From contig NZ_NWMW01000001.1 of NCBI RefSeq assembly GCF_002351485.1, positions 930,001-994,000 on the forward strand: 64,000 nt of DNA, written 5' to 3'. The stretch's first letter is position 1, and every line of letters starts with the position of its first letter. The notes under the pieces were generated by a model, which was not told the origin of the DNA, did no database searches, and saw only the letters and a list, made by a program, of their open reading frames with translations. This document shows, in pieces, positions 1 through 8,203 of this stretch. The translations under genes were made by a program, and so were the position numbers. The DNA comes from Sphingomonas spermidinifaciens (GTDB taxonomy: Bacteria > Pseudomonadota > Alphaproteobacteria > Sphingomonadales > Sphingomonadaceae).

Positions 1-897
1 GTCATGCCCCTCGGCCAGCTGGTCGAGCAGCTTGCGCTTCATGTGCGTGCGGGTGAGCTGCCCGGTCTCGTTCTCGAGCTGGCCGCGCAGCAGCCCCTTG
101 AGCTGGTCGAGGCTCTCGAGCCCCAGCGACTTGGCGAAGTCGTCGTCGATCGCGGTCTCGCCCGCGGTCTTCACCGACTTGATCTTGAGGTCGAAGGTGG
201 CGGGCTTGCCCGACAGCGTGTCGACGCCGTAGTCCTCGGGGAAGGTCACCTCGATCTGCTTCTCGTCGCCCGCCTTCACGCCGACGAGCTGGTCCTCGAA
301 GCCGGGGATCAGGCGACCGGTGCCGATCTCGACCGACATGTCCTCGCCCGTGCCGCCGTCAAAGGGCGTGCCGTCGACCTTGCCGACAAAGTCCATGACG
401 ACGAGGTCGCCGGTCTCCGCCGCGCGATCCTCGGCCTCTTCCCACTTCTTCTGGCCGCTGGCGAGTTGATTGAGCTGCTCGTCGACGCGCTCGTCGGCCA
501 CGGGCACGACCAGCCGCTCGAGCTTCAGCCCCTCGATCTGCGGCGTCGGCACCTGCGGCAGCACCTCGAGCTCGACCTTGACCTCGGCATCCTTGCCGCG
601 CGCATAGCCATCGGCCAGCTCGACCGACGGCTGCATCGCGGGACGCAGCTGCTGCTCGGCGATCAGCTTCTGGATGCCTTCCTGGATCGAGCTGTTGAGC
701 GCGTCCTGCGCGATCGCCTCGCCGTGCATCTTGCGCACCAGGTTGGCGGGCACCTTGCCGGGGCGGAAGCCGGGCATGCGGATCTGCGGGGCGACGCGCT
801 TCACCTCTGCATCGACCTTGCCGTCGATCTCGCCGGCGGTGATGGTGAGCGTGTAGGCGCGCTTCAGGCCCTCGTTCAACGTCTCGACAGTCTGCAT
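1..897 (-). CDS. tig: Trigger factor, ribosome-associated chaperone (3' part cut off by window edge)
   Basis: Ribosome-bound chaperone and peptidyl-prolyl isomerase that receives nascent chains at the exit tunnel. The gene begins with ATG at 897 (MQTVETLNEGLKRAYTLTI) and is open to base 1, so 299 codons are present and the rest lies outside. The N-terminal ribosome-binding domain carries the signature GFRPGKVP near residue 40. A FKBP-like isomerase domain follows at about residues 160-245, containing VVMDFVGKVDGTPFDGG. The C-terminal arm domain is only begun. Codon use resembles its neighbours. The identification is secure; the C-terminus cannot be judged. It lies downstream of, and in the same orientation as, tRNA-Leu. 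Confidence 0.95.
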   Translation of the reverse strand, partial: MQTVETLNEGLKRAYTLTITAGEIDGKVDAEVKRVAPQIRMPGFRPGKVPANLVRKMHGEAIAQDALNSSIQEGIQKLIAEQQLRPAMQPSVELADGYARGKDAEVKVELEVLPQVPTPQIEGLKLERLVVPVADERVDEQLNQLASGQKKWEEAEDRAAETGDLVVMDFVGKVDGTPFDGGTGEDMSVEIGTGRLIPGFEDQLVGVKAGDEKQIEVTFPEDYGVDTLSGKPATFDLKIKSVKTAGETAIDDDFAKSLGLESLDQLKGLLRGQLENETGQLTRTHMKRKLLDQLAEGHD

Positions 898-947
898 TCT
901 TCGGGTTCGCGCTTTCGTCTGGTTGAAATCGGGTCGGCGATGCGTCC

Positions 948-960
948 CCCTCGTCGAGGG
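948..960 (-). terminator. Short GC hairpin just downstream of tRNA-Leu
   Basis: A 5-bp stem CCCTC/GAGGG with a 3-nt loop lies 7 bases past the tRNA-Leu CCA end. There is no T-run, so it may be a processing or weak termination signal and not a true intrinsic terminator. Confidence 0.3.
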
Positions 961-967
961 CGGAGAC

Positions 968-1052
968 TGGTGCGGGCGAAGGGACTCGAACCCCCACATC
1001 TTGCGATACTGGAACCTAAATCCAGCGCGTCTACCAGTTCCGCCACGCCCGC
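968..1052 (-). tRNA. tRNA-Leu (anticodon UAG)
   Basis: Read on the minus strand, the sequence folds as a class II tRNA. The acceptor arm is GCGGGCG/CGCCCGC with discriminator A and a genome-encoded CCA (968-970). The D arm contains GAACTGGTAGACGC. The anticodon stem is CTGGA/TCCAG with loop TTTAGGT, giving anticodon TAG. A variable arm is present, and the T loop is GTTCGAGTC. The 85-nt length and variable arm are typical of leucine tRNAs. It decodes CUA and, by wobble, other CUN codons. Confidence 0.95.
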
Positions 1053-1167
1053 ATGAGAGAGGACACCGCCGGTCAAGCGCGGCTCTATAGCAGCAAGCGG
1101 TTCGCAGACAAGGGTAAGGGCAACCAGCGCCCGCGGCGATCGTTGGCATCGAAGAAGGAGAACCGAA

Positions 1168-1395
1168 TTGCCCGTCGAGCCCCCCATCCCCGAAGCGCCC
1201 GAACCCTCGCAGCCCGACCAACCCACCGCGCCCCCGCCCGAGGCGCCGCCACAGCCAGGCACACCGGCCGAGCCCGGGGCGCCGGGCGTTCCCGAGACAC
1301 CGCCCGCGGAAACGCCGCCGATCGGGCCTGACATCGACATCCCCTCGCCCCAGCCCGGCGGCCCCGGAATTGCACCGGGGCAGCCGGTGGCGTGA
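1168..1395 (+). CDS. Proline-rich small protein, function unknown
   Basis: A 75-residue reading frame starts with TTG at 1168, preceded at 7 bases by a strong ribosome binding site (AAGGAG, 1155-1160), which is why this start is chosen. The product is almost entirely Pro, Glu, Ala and Gly in PxxP and PEAP-type strings, with no hydrophobic segment, no cysteine and no recognisable domain. It is probably an unstructured acidic peptide. It lies between tRNA-Leu (opposite strand) and sufE, and a perfect hairpin follows its stop codon. The composition would also arise by chance in GC-rich DNA; the ribosome binding site is the main argument that it is real. Confidence 0.45.
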   Translation: MPVEPPIPEAPEPSQPDQPTAPPPEAPPQPGTPAEPGAPGVPETPPAETPPIGPDIDIPSPQPGGPGIAPGQPVA

Positions 1396-1404
1396 CCGCA
1401 GGGA

Positions 1405-1430
1405 CGGGGTGACGCATGGCCGTCACCCCG
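1405..1430 (+). terminator. Perfect 10-bp stem-loop between the proline-rich ORF and sufE
   Basis: CGGGGTGACG (1405-1414) pairs exactly with CGTCACCCCG (1421-1430) across a 6-nt loop. It ends 2 bases before the first possible sufE ATG (1433) and has no T-run. It could end transcription of the small ORF or act as an RNA structure in the sufE leader. Confidence 0.45.
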
Positions 1431-1444
1431 CTATGCGCGCGCCC

Positions 1445-1852
1445 ATGCCGACGCTCCCCGACCTCGCCGACGAACATGCCTTCCTCGACGCCGACGACCG
1501 CTATCGCCTGCTGATCGACCTCGGCCGCGCGCTGGAGCCGATGCCCGACGCGCTCAAGACCGATGCGACGCTGGTGCGAGGTTGCTCGGCCTCCGTCTGG
1601 GTCTATCCCACGCCGCGCGAGGACGGGACGCTTCATTTCCTCGCAGACAGCAACGCCGCGATCACCAAGGGGATCATCGCGCTGGTGCTGCTCGCCGTGC
1701 AGGACAAGACCCCCGCGGCGATCCTGGCTACCGATATCGAGAGCGAGCTCGCCCCCTTTGACCTCAGAAACCAGCTGAGCTCCAACCGGACGCAAGGCAT
1801 CCCCAACATGATCGCAATGATCCGCGAAACCGCGGCGCGCCAGGCGGCATAA
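1445..1852 (+). CDS. sufE: SufE family cysteine desulfuration protein
   Basis: Sulfur acceptor that takes persulfide from a SufS-type cysteine desulfurase and passes it to Fe-S cluster assembly in the cytoplasm. From ATG at 1445 it is 135 residues, the usual SufE length. The acceptor cysteine is visible as VRGCSASVWV (Cys47 by this numbering), followed by the conserved ITKGIIALVL helix and a C-terminal NQLSSNRTQGIPNM motif. An in-frame ATG at 1433 would add four residues (MRAP), and neither start has a clear ribosome binding site. No other suf genes are adjacent. Confidence 0.9.
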   Translation: MPTLPDLADEHAFLDADDRYRLLIDLGRALEPMPDALKTDATLVRGCSASVWVYPTPREDGTLHFLADSNAAITKGIIALVLLAVQDKTPAAILATDIESELAPFDLRNQLSSNRTQGIPNMIAMIRETAARQAA

Positions 1853-1921
1853 AGCGAGGCCATTCCCCCCGCTCGCAATCTGGTCTATCCCGCGCGCCGA
1901 CTGACCGCCTTCGGGGTATCC

Positions 1922-2611
1922 ATGCGTTTCCTTCTCTCGCTTCTCGCGCTCGTCGGCCTCGGCACCGCGATGCCTGCCGCCGCCCAGATTCTCGACGCGC
2001 CGGTGCCCGGCCGCAAGGCGCCGCCGCCGACCACCGACAAGGAAAATCTGTGGCTGCTCGACCTGTCCACCGGCGGGCGCGTGACGATCTGGCTGCGCCC
2101 CGACGTCGCGCCGCAGATGGTCGAGCGGATCAAGACGCTCACCCGGCGCAAATTCTATGACGGCGTCCTGTTCCACCGCGTGATCGAGGGGTTCATGGCC
2201 CAGTCGGGTGACCCCAAGGGCGACGGCTCGGGCGGTTCGGACCTGCCCGACCTGCCCGCCGAGTTCAGCTATCTGCCGCACGTCCGCGGCGCCGTCTCCG
2301 CGGCGCGCCAGGGCGCGCCCGAGCAAGCGACGCCCGAGCAGAAGAAAGCGGCGGAGAATACCGCGAACAGCCAGTTCTTCATCATGTTCACCCCGCGCCT
2401 CAGCCTGGACAAGGATTACAGCGTGTTCGGCCGGGTGATCGGCGGCATGGAATTTGTCGATTCGATTCCCCGGGGCGAGCCACCGGCGAATCCGGCGCGC
2501 ATTCTCCGCGCTTATATCGCCGCCGACAATCCGCCGCCCTATCAGCCGCCCGCCCCCGCCGCCGCGCTGCCCGCGGGCGAGAAGGAAGTGACGCTGCCCG
2601 GCACGAAGTAA
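1922..2611 (+). CDS. Secreted cyclophilin-type peptidyl-prolyl isomerase
   Basis: Cyclophilin isomerase predicted to act in the periplasm. The 229-residue product has a signal peptide ([22 protein letters not shown]) and then a cyclophilin domain containing [22 protein letters not shown] and [27 protein letters not shown]. These carry the active-site Arg and Phe regions and the conserved GRVI segment. An insertion rich in Gln, Glu and Ala separates the two halves. The C-terminal 30 residues are Pro/Ala-rich and probably flexible. Its stop overlaps the queA start (TAATG), so the two are likely cotranscribed and translationally coupled. Confidence 0.9.
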   Translation: MRFLLSLLALVGLGTAMPAAAQILDAPVPGRKAPPPTTDKENLWLLDLSTGGRVTIWLRPDVAPQMVERIKTLTRRKFYDGVLFHRVIEGFMAQSGDPKGDGSGGSDLPDLPAEFSYLPHVRGAVSAARQGAPEQATPEQKKAAENTANSQFFIMFTPRLSLDKDYSVFGRVIGGMEFVDSIPRGEPPANPARILRAYIAADNPPPYQPPAPAAALPAGEKEVTLPGTK

Positions 2612-3636
2612 TGCAGGTCGATCTGTTCGATTTCGAGCTGCCGTCAGAACGCATCGCGCTGCGCCCCGCCGCCCCGCGCGATGCCGCACGGATGCTGGTG
2701 GTGGAGGGCAGCGGCTTGCGCGACGCGATCGTCCGCGACCTGCCGCAGTGCCTGCGCCCTGGCGACTGCCTCGTCTTCAACGACACGCGCGTCATCCCCG
2801 CGCAACTGGAGGGGACGCGGGGCGAAGCGCGGATCGGCGCGACGCTCCACAAGCGCGAGGGGCCGCGCCGCTGGCGCGCCTTCATCCGCAACGCCAAGCG
2901 GCTGCGCGAGGGCGACGCGATCGACTTCGGCGCGGACGTCAGCGCGACCGCGAGCGACCGCGCCGCCGACGGCAGCTTCGCGCTCGACTTCGCCGGCGAC
3001 GAGCCCGTCGAGCTGCTGCTCGAGCGCGCGGGGCGGATGCCGCTCCCGCCGTACATCGCCGCCAAGCGACCGACCGACGAACGGGACGCCGACGATTATC
3101 AGACGATGTTCGCGCGAGAGGCGGGCGCCGTCGCAGCCCCGACCGCCGCGCTGCACTTCACGCCCGACCTGCTCGCTTCGCTCGACGCCGCGGGGATCGG
3201 CCATGCGACGCTGACGCTCCATGTGGGTGCGGGCACCTTCCTGCCGGTCAAGGCCGAGGATACCGACGATCATGCGATGCACGCCGAATGGGGTCGCATC
3301 GACGCCGCCACGGCGGATCGCCTCAACGCCGTCCACGCCGCCGGTGGCCGGGTGATCGCGGTCGGCACGACCAGCCTGCGCCTCATCGAAAGCGCTGCAG
3401 GCGAGGACGGCGTCATCCGCCCGTTCGAGGGCGACACCGCGATCTTCATCACGCCGGGCTATCGCTTTCGCGGTATCGACGGGCTGATGACCAATTTCCA
3501 CCTGCCGCGCTCGACGCTGTTCATGCTCGTCTCGGCGCTGATGGGGCTGGAGACGATGCAGGCGGCGTATGCCCACGCCATCGCCGGCGGCTACCGCTTC
3601 TATTCCTACGGCGACGCCTCGCTGCTGCTGCCCTAG
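2611..3636 (+). CDS. queA: S-adenosylmethionine:tRNA ribosyltransferase-isomerase
   Basis: QueA transfers and isomerises the ribosyl part of SAM onto 7-aminomethyl-7-deazaguanine in tRNA, giving epoxyqueuosine at position 34. The 341-residue length is normal. The N-terminus [20 protein letters not shown] and the segments [35 protein letters not shown] and [19 protein letters not shown] are characteristic of the family. Translation starts one base inside the cyclophilin stop. The tgt gene that often follows queA is absent; the next gene is convergent, 3 bases away. Confidence 0.95.
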   Translation: MQVDLFDFELPSERIALRPAAPRDAARMLVVEGSGLRDAIVRDLPQCLRPGDCLVFNDTRVIPAQLEGTRGEARIGATLHKREGPRRWRAFIRNAKRLREGDAIDFGADVSATASDRAADGSFALDFAGDEPVELLLERAGRMPLPPYIAAKRPTDERDADDYQTMFAREAGAVAAPTAALHFTPDLLASLDAAGIGHATLTLHVGAGTFLPVKAEDTDDHAMHAEWGRIDAATADRLNAVHAAGGRVIAVGTTSLRLIESAAGEDGVIRPFEGDTAIFITPGYRFRGIDGLMTNFHLPRSTLFMLVSALMGLETMQAAYAHAIAGGYRFYSYGDASLLLP

Positions 3637-3639
3637 GGG

Positions 3640-4140
3640 TCAGTCGGCGACGGCGACCTCATAGGTCTCGCCCGTGGTGCCGATCGGATAGACCGAGGCG
3701 CTGTGGCTGCCCTCGACATAGAGCACACGCCCGCCCGGCAGCGCGTGGACGAACTGCTGCGCGAATTCGTCGAGCCGGTCCCAGCGGCCAAGCGCCCGCA
3801 AATCCGCATTGGTCATCAGCCGCGCCGTGACGGCGCTGCAAGGCTCCTCCCAGAACAGGTCCTCGGGCGGATGGCCGGCATAGACGAAGTCGATCTTGCA
3901 AGCGGGCTTGCCGCGCAGCGTGAAGTCCTTGGCGGCGAGGATGCGCGACCCCGCCTCCTTCGCGGCCGGCGAGGGCTTGGGCGCAGGTGCCGCCGGCGTC
4001 TCGGTGACAGCAGGGCCGTTGCCGGTGGCCGCCGCCTCCTCGGGCGCCGAGCAGCCGGATACGAGAGAGAGGGCGGCGGCGAGCGCCAGCGCGCGGCGGC
4101 GCGCTGGCCGCGGGCGATCAGTTGGGATCGAACTCGACAT
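3640..4140 (-). CDS. Putative lipoprotein overlapping the LysM hydrolase gene
   Basis: A 166-residue protein with an Arg-rich start, a hydrophobic stretch and a lipobox ending LVSGC (Cys30), so predicted to be a lipid-anchored periplasmic protein. After an Ala/Pro-rich linker comes a domain of about 100 residues with two cysteines (GKPACKID and EEPCSAV), which could form a disulfide. I recognise no family. The start ATG at 4140 lies 23 bases inside the upstream LysM/hydrolase gene, which points to coupled expression. One possibility is an inhibitor or immunity protein for that hydrolase; this is inferred from context only. It ends 3 bases from the convergent queA. Confidence 0.7.
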   Translation of the reverse strand: MSSSIPTDRPRPARRRALALAAALSLVSGCSAPEEAAATGNGPAVTETPAAPAPKPSPAAKEAGSRILAAKDFTLRGKPACKIDFVYAGHPPEDLFWEEPCSAVTARLMTNADLRALGRWDRLDEFAQQFVHALPGGRVLYVEGSHSASVYPIGTTGETYEVAVAD

Positions 4141-5452
4141 GCAGGTGATTGTTGCTCCGATTGGCAAAGGTTTCAAACACCACGTCATATTGCGGCCCGA
4201 GCAGACGCTGCATCTCCGCCTCGAACGCGCGGCCCTGCGCAATGCTGATGTTGTTGCCGCGGAAGTCGAGCGCCTTGTTCTCATAGTGAAGCGACTGCGC
4301 CGAGTGGCGGCTGTCGTTGCCCGAGGTAATGACCGGCGTCGGAAGGCCCAGCCGCCGCGCGGCATCGGCGGCGGCGCGGATCGCCGGCTCCATCGAGGCG
4401 TCGAGCCGCCCAATCGCAACCGTGTTGCTCTTGACCTCGACCCCGCTCGCCGCCGCGACCGCGTTGCCGTCGATCGCACCGCCGGCCGGCGTCGGTGTCG
4501 GCGCGGCGACAGTGCTGCCCGGCAATGCGAGCGCAAAATCACCGGGGCGGTGACGCTCGAGCTCGGGCACCGTGCCATGGTGGTGGACAGCGTTGCCGCG
4601 CCCCAGCACCGGCCCGTCAAGCGCGTTGATCCAGCCGAGATTGTTGGCGCTCGAGAAATGCGGATTGGCATAGTTGAGGTGCGAGCCGATCGACGAGGGC
4701 TGCCCCGCCGCGCGCGCCGCCAGATAGTCGTCGACGAGCCGGTCGACGCGCGCGCTGATCTGGCTCGCCGGGATATCGTCGACCGAATTGCGGCCGTCCC
4801 GGCGCGAGATCGGGCCGTTGATGTCGCTGAACTGGTTGCGGGCGTTCACCACGTCGGCGACGCTGTCGCCCCAATGGCCCGACGCCGTGCGGTTGAGGAT
4901 CGTGTCGACGATCCCGTGCGCTTGCGCATCGCCCGCCGACTGCACCCACTCGGTCTGCAGCGTCTTCTTGATGTTGAGCACGTCCGCCTCGCTCAGCGAC
5001 AGCGTGCCGTTCTGGACGCGAGTCGCGCCCTCGACGCGGATCGGCGCGTCGGTACGCGGGGTCACGTCCTGCGCGCGGTTGGTCGCGCCGCCATCGGGGA
5101 TGGTCAGCACGTCGTCGGGATAGATGCGGTCGGGATTGGCGATCTGTGGATTGGCGGCGAGCAGCGCCTGGACCCCGACGCCATGGTCGCGGGCGATCCC
5201 GGCGATCGTGTCGCCCCACTGCACCTTGTACCCCGCCGCCGCGTCCTGCGGCAGCGCGAGCTGCTGGCGCGGGTGGATCAGGTCGGGATTGGCGATGCCG
5301 TTGAGCCGCGCCAGCGTCTCGGCATCGGTGCCGTAGCGCGCGGCGATCCCCGACAGCGTCTCGCCCGCGCGGACGGTGTGAGCGCCCTCAGACGGCGGCG
5401 GCGGTGCCGTGCGGCTGCTGCCGATCTCCGCTGACGAAACTGCGCCTGTCAT
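4118..5452 (-). CDS. Double LysM protein with SleB-like and M15-like peptidoglycan hydrolase regions
   Basis: A 444-residue modular protein. Two LysM repeats (about residues 25-68, [17 protein letters not shown], and 75-118, [17 protein letters not shown]) bind peptidoglycan. A middle region at about 140-290 with [18 protein letters not shown] and [15 protein letters not shown] resembles SleB/Hydrolase_2 cell-wall hydrolases. The C-terminal 75 residues contain [11 protein letters not shown] and NNHLHVEFD, matching the His/Asp/His zinc-ligand pattern of M15/VanY-type peptidases. No signal peptide is visible; the N-terminus is [21 protein letters not shown] cytoplasmic enzyme with these domains would need dedicated export or phage-type release. 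It overlaps the lipoprotein gene downstream. The LysM call is firm and the catalytic assignments are by motif only. Confidence 0.75.
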   Translation of the reverse strand: MTGAVSSAEIGSSRTAPPPPSEGAHTVRAGETLSGIAARYGTDAETLARLNGIANPDLIHPRQQLALPQDAAAGYKVQWGDTIAGIARDHGVGVQALLAANPQIANPDRIYPDDVLTIPDGGATNRAQDVTPRTDAPIRVEGATRVQNGTLSLSEADVLNIKKTLQTEWVQSAGDAQAHGIVDTILNRTASGHWGDSVADVVNARNQFSDINGPISRRDGRNSVDDIPASQISARVDRLVDDYLAARAAGQPSSIGSHLNYANPHFSSANNLGWINALDGPVLGRGNAVHHHGTVPELERHRPGDFALALPGSTVAAPTPTPAGGAIDGNAVAAASGVEVKSNTVAIGRLDASMEPAIRAAADAARRLGLPTPVITSGNDSRHSAQSLHYENKALDFRGNNISIAQGRAFEAEMQRLLGPQYDVVFETFANRSNNHLHVEFDPN

Positions 5453-5620
5453 CGCTCTCGCTCCCGCTGCCTCGGATGGCGGCGGTTTCCCACGATGGCG
5501 GGCGAGTGTCTGTAATCGAAGCGATTAGATGGGGTTGGCCGGAAGGGCGCTCGGCGGAGGTAGTGACAGCATGGCGGCTTTGGGCAGGAAAACGGAAGCT
5601 CGCTTGGGCCTGCCTAGCAA

Positions 5621-5752
5621 TCAAGAAAGCTGCGACACAACGATCAGCACAACTACGATCACGAGCAGGAACGCGAACTGCTTCGGTGTCACCACGCCAG
5701 CATGGAGCCGATCATACCAGCGGTTCCCATATCCGAGCGGCTCAAAGCCCAT
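5621..5752 (-). CDS. Small single-pass membrane peptide, function unknown
   Basis: A 43-residue frame from ATG at 5752 (MGFEPLGYGNRWYDRL...). Residues 1-25 are polar and aromatic. Residues 26-41 are a run of Phe, Leu, Val and Ile that would span the membrane once. Upstream, AACTGGAAGGTGTCTC supplies a ribosome binding site (GGAAGG) at 7-8 bases, which supports this start over the longer frame that begins at 5857. It sits alone between the LysM gene and the glycan locus. No family is recognised. Confidence 0.55.
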   Translation of the reverse strand: MGFEPLGYGNRWYDRLHAGVVTPKQFAFLLVIVVVLIVVSQLS

Positions 5753-5869
5753 GAGACACCTTCCAGTTAACGCGTTGCGGAACGACAGCTTCCAACCATG
5801 CTGACCGAAAGCTGTGACGGCCGCAATTGGGCGTGAGCGGATCGGCCGTTTCTGCAATCATCCCTCCCC

Positions 5870-6808
5870 TCACCCCGCCACGCGAACCGTCGGCAGCCGG
5901 TCGATCGGCTCGACCGTGATCGCGCGGAACCAGGTTTCGGCGCCTTCGGACTGAAGCTGGATCTGGCCGTGGGTCAGCGGGCGGCGGGTGCCGTCGGGGG
6001 CGATCGTCGCGAGATCGCGGACCATGGCCACCGGCACGCCGTTGACCACATGCACCGCGCGGTCGCCGACGACATAGAGGTCGAGCGTGTTCCACGCGCC
6101 CACCGGCCGCTCGGCATCGGTGCCGGCCTCGACATTCCAGGTCGGCGTGCCGTTGACGATGTCGATCTCGCGCCCGCCCATCCGATAGCGAAGGTGCGGC
6201 GCGATCAGCTTGGGGTCAAAGGCGACTTCGGTCCGACCGCGCACCTTGCCGCCGACGGCGACGATCATGCCCGTCGATCCGGTCATGATCTCGAACTCGG
6301 ACGAGGGGCGCCAGGTGCCGAACACTTCGCCCGGCCGGCCATGCGTGTGATAGAGGAGGCCGTTGTTGCGCGGCTGCGTCTCGCGCGGGGCGAAGGTGCG
6401 CGCGCCCCATTTGAACTCGAGCCGCAGGTGATAGTTGGACAGGTCGGCGCGGTGGACCAGGCTGCCCCAGGTCTCGCCCTTGACCCAGATCGCCGGCGCG
6501 CCGTCCACCGTCCGCACCGCGAAGTCGCCGCGCGTGTCGCGCGAGGTGCCGATCGGCCGCGCCGTCGGCCCCGCATTGTAGGTGATCGCCGGGTCGGCAT
6601 AGCCGAGCCACGGCGTCCAGCCCTTGAGGCTCTGCCCGTCGAACAGCGCGGTGCGTTTGCCGCGCGGCTCGGGGACATCGGCGAGCACCAGCCGCTGCGG
6701 CGCCGCCGCCGGCTCGCCGGCGATCGCGCGTGCTGCCTCGATCGACTCTTGCGCGGCCGCGGGCGCCGCCACCGCCATCAGCATGGCGGCAAGTGTCTGT
6801 GATCGCAT
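5870..6808 (-). CDS. Secreted DUF1080 (3-keto-disaccharide hydrolase type) protein
   Basis: A 312-residue protein from ATG at 6808 with a signal peptide (MRSQTLAAMLMAVAAPAAAQ). The rest matches the DUF1080 concanavalin-like fold: LFDGQSLKGWTPWLGY near the start, LRLEFKWGARTF, NNGLLYHTHG, SEFEIMTGSTGM and a C-terminal GQIQLQSEGAETWFR block. Members of DUF1080 have been linked to hydrolysis of 3-keto-glycosides made by Gfo/Idh/MocA oxidoreductases, and such an oxidoreductase is the next gene upstream (68-base gap). The function here is inferred from that pairing. It is last in the minus-strand glycan locus. Confidence 0.8.
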   Translation of the reverse strand: MRSQTLAAMLMAVAAPAAAQESIEAARAIAGEPAAAPQRLVLADVPEPRGKRTALFDGQSLKGWTPWLGYADPAITYNAGPTARPIGTSRDTRGDFAVRTVDGAPAIWVKGETWGSLVHRADLSNYHLRLEFKWGARTFAPRETQPRNNGLLYHTHGRPGEVFGTWRPSSEFEIMTGSTGMIVAVGGKVRGRTEVAFDPKLIAPHLRYRMGGREIDIVNGTPTWNVEAGTDAERPVGAWNTLDLYVVGDRAVHVVNGVPVAMVRDLATIAPDGTRRPLTHGQIQLQSEGAETWFRAITVEPIDRLPTVRVAG

Positions 6809-6876
6809 CGCCTTCCCCCTCCCCGATACTGAGGTGGTGCATAGCGCGTTATCGCTAACGCCAGAAGGCCTCGCGA

Positions 6877-8190
6877 TCAGACCGGCAGGCGATAGGGCGC
6901 GCGATAGGCGGGCGTGATCAGCCGGTCGGCGGCGGCATCGCCGCGGAAGCGGCCGGCGGCGGCGTCCCATTCGACCTTTCGCCCCGTCTTGAAGGCGATG
7001 TTGCCCATTTGGCAGACGATCGCCGTTTGCGCCGCCGCCTCGATCGGGCAGGCGGGTGTACGCGAGCGATCCTTGACGCAGGCGACGAAATCGGCGGCGT
7101 GGCGGGTGAGCGCATCGTCGCTTGATTTGGTGACCGGCACCTCGGGCGTCAACGGCTTGCCGTCGCCATATTCGGGAACCACCCGCCACTGGCCGCGATC
7201 GACCACCAAGGTGCCGAGCTCGCCGATAAAGGCGACGCCGTGGTCGCGGCCGCCATAGGGCCCCTGGCTGATCCCCACCGCATGCTCCCATTCGAGCATA
7301 TGGTCGCCGAAGTCGAAGATCGCGCTCTGCGTGTCCGGCGTCTCCATCGCCGAGTCGGGATAGCCATAGGGGCCGCCGATCGAGGTCACGGTGCGCGGCG
7401 CCTCAGCCTTCATCCCCATCAGCGCGATGTCGATCAAATGGACGCCCCAGTCGGTCATCAGCCCGCCAGCATAGTCCCAGTACCAGCGCCAGCTGAAGTG
7501 GAAGCGATTGGGGTTGAAGGGCCGCGCCGCCGCGGGCCCGAGCCAGCGGTCATAATTGACGCCGGCGGGCACCGGCTGGTCGGGGCGCGGGGTGACGCGC
7601 TTCATCCAGCCCATATAGGCCCAGGCCTTGACCTTGCGCACGCGGCCGATCTTGCCCGACTGGACATGGGCGACGGCATCGGCCCAGTGCTTGCCGCTGC
7701 GCTGCCACTGGCCGACCTGGACGACGCGGCTATGGCGGTTCTTGGCGGCGACCATCGCGCGGCATTCGGCGATCGAGTTGCCGAGCGGCTTCTCGCAATA
7801 GGCGTCCTTGCCCGCCGACATCGCATCGACCAGCTGCAGCGCGTGCCAGTGATCGGGCGTGGCGATGATGACCGCATCGACCGAGCGATCGTCGAGCAGC
7901 CGGCGGTGATCGTCGTAGAGGCGCGGATTGTGCCCCGCCTTGCGCAGCTCCGCCGCCCGCTCCGCCATCGCGCCGGCATCGACGTCGCACAGCGCCACGG
8001 GGACCACGTCGCCGCCCTTCATCATCGCGCTGAGATCGGCCCAGCCCATCCCCTTGCAGCCGATCAGGCCCACCTGAAGCTTGTCGTTCGCCGACACCCG
8101 GCGGCGCGCCTGCGCCAGCGCCGGCCCCGCGGTCAGCGAGGCGGCAAGGCTTCCGGCGATCAGGCTGCGGCGGTCGATACGGTCAGACAT
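6877..8190 (-). CDS. Tat-exported Gfo/Idh/MocA family oxidoreductase
   Basis: A 437-residue NAD(P)-dependent sugar oxidoreductase. The N-terminus MSDRIDRRSLIAGSLAASL is a twin-arginine signal (DRRSLIAG). The Rossmann domain follows with LQVGLIGCKGMGW, DAVIIATPDHWHALQ and the catalytic EKPLGNSIAECRAM block. The C-terminal sheet domain contains WRWYWDYAGGLMTDWGVHLID, where Asp and His of the family dyad are visible. Tat export implies folding with cofactor before transport to the periplasm. It starts 13 bases after the GH35-like gene, with GGAG at 8 bases, and precedes the DUF1080 gene. Together they suggest oxidation of a glycoside at C3 followed by cleavage. Confidence 0.85.
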   Translation of the reverse strand: MSDRIDRRSLIAGSLAASLTAGPALAQARRRVSANDKLQVGLIGCKGMGWADLSAMMKGGDVVPVALCDVDAGAMAERAAELRKAGHNPRLYDDHRRLLDDRSVDAVIIATPDHWHALQLVDAMSAGKDAYCEKPLGNSIAECRAMVAAKNRHSRVVQVGQWQRSGKHWADAVAHVQSGKIGRVRKVKAWAYMGWMKRVTPRPDQPVPAGVNYDRWLGPAAARPFNPNRFHFSWRWYWDYAGGLMTDWGVHLIDIALMGMKAEAPRTVTSIGGPYGYPDSAMETPDTQSAIFDFGDHMLEWEHAVGISQGPYGGRDHGVAFIGELGTLVVDRGQWRVVPEYGDGKPLTPEVPVTKSSDDALTRHAADFVACVKDRSRTPACPIEAAAQTAIVCQMGNIAFKTGRKVEWDAAAGRFRGDAAADRLITPAYRAPYRLPV

Positions 8191-8203
8191 GCATGCACTC
8201 CGT

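Noticed and set aside
4..1056. A 350-codon plus-strand frame across trigger factor and tRNA-Leu
   Set aside because: It is the antisense shadow of tig and runs through a tRNA gene. The minus-strand trigger factor has clear family motifs.
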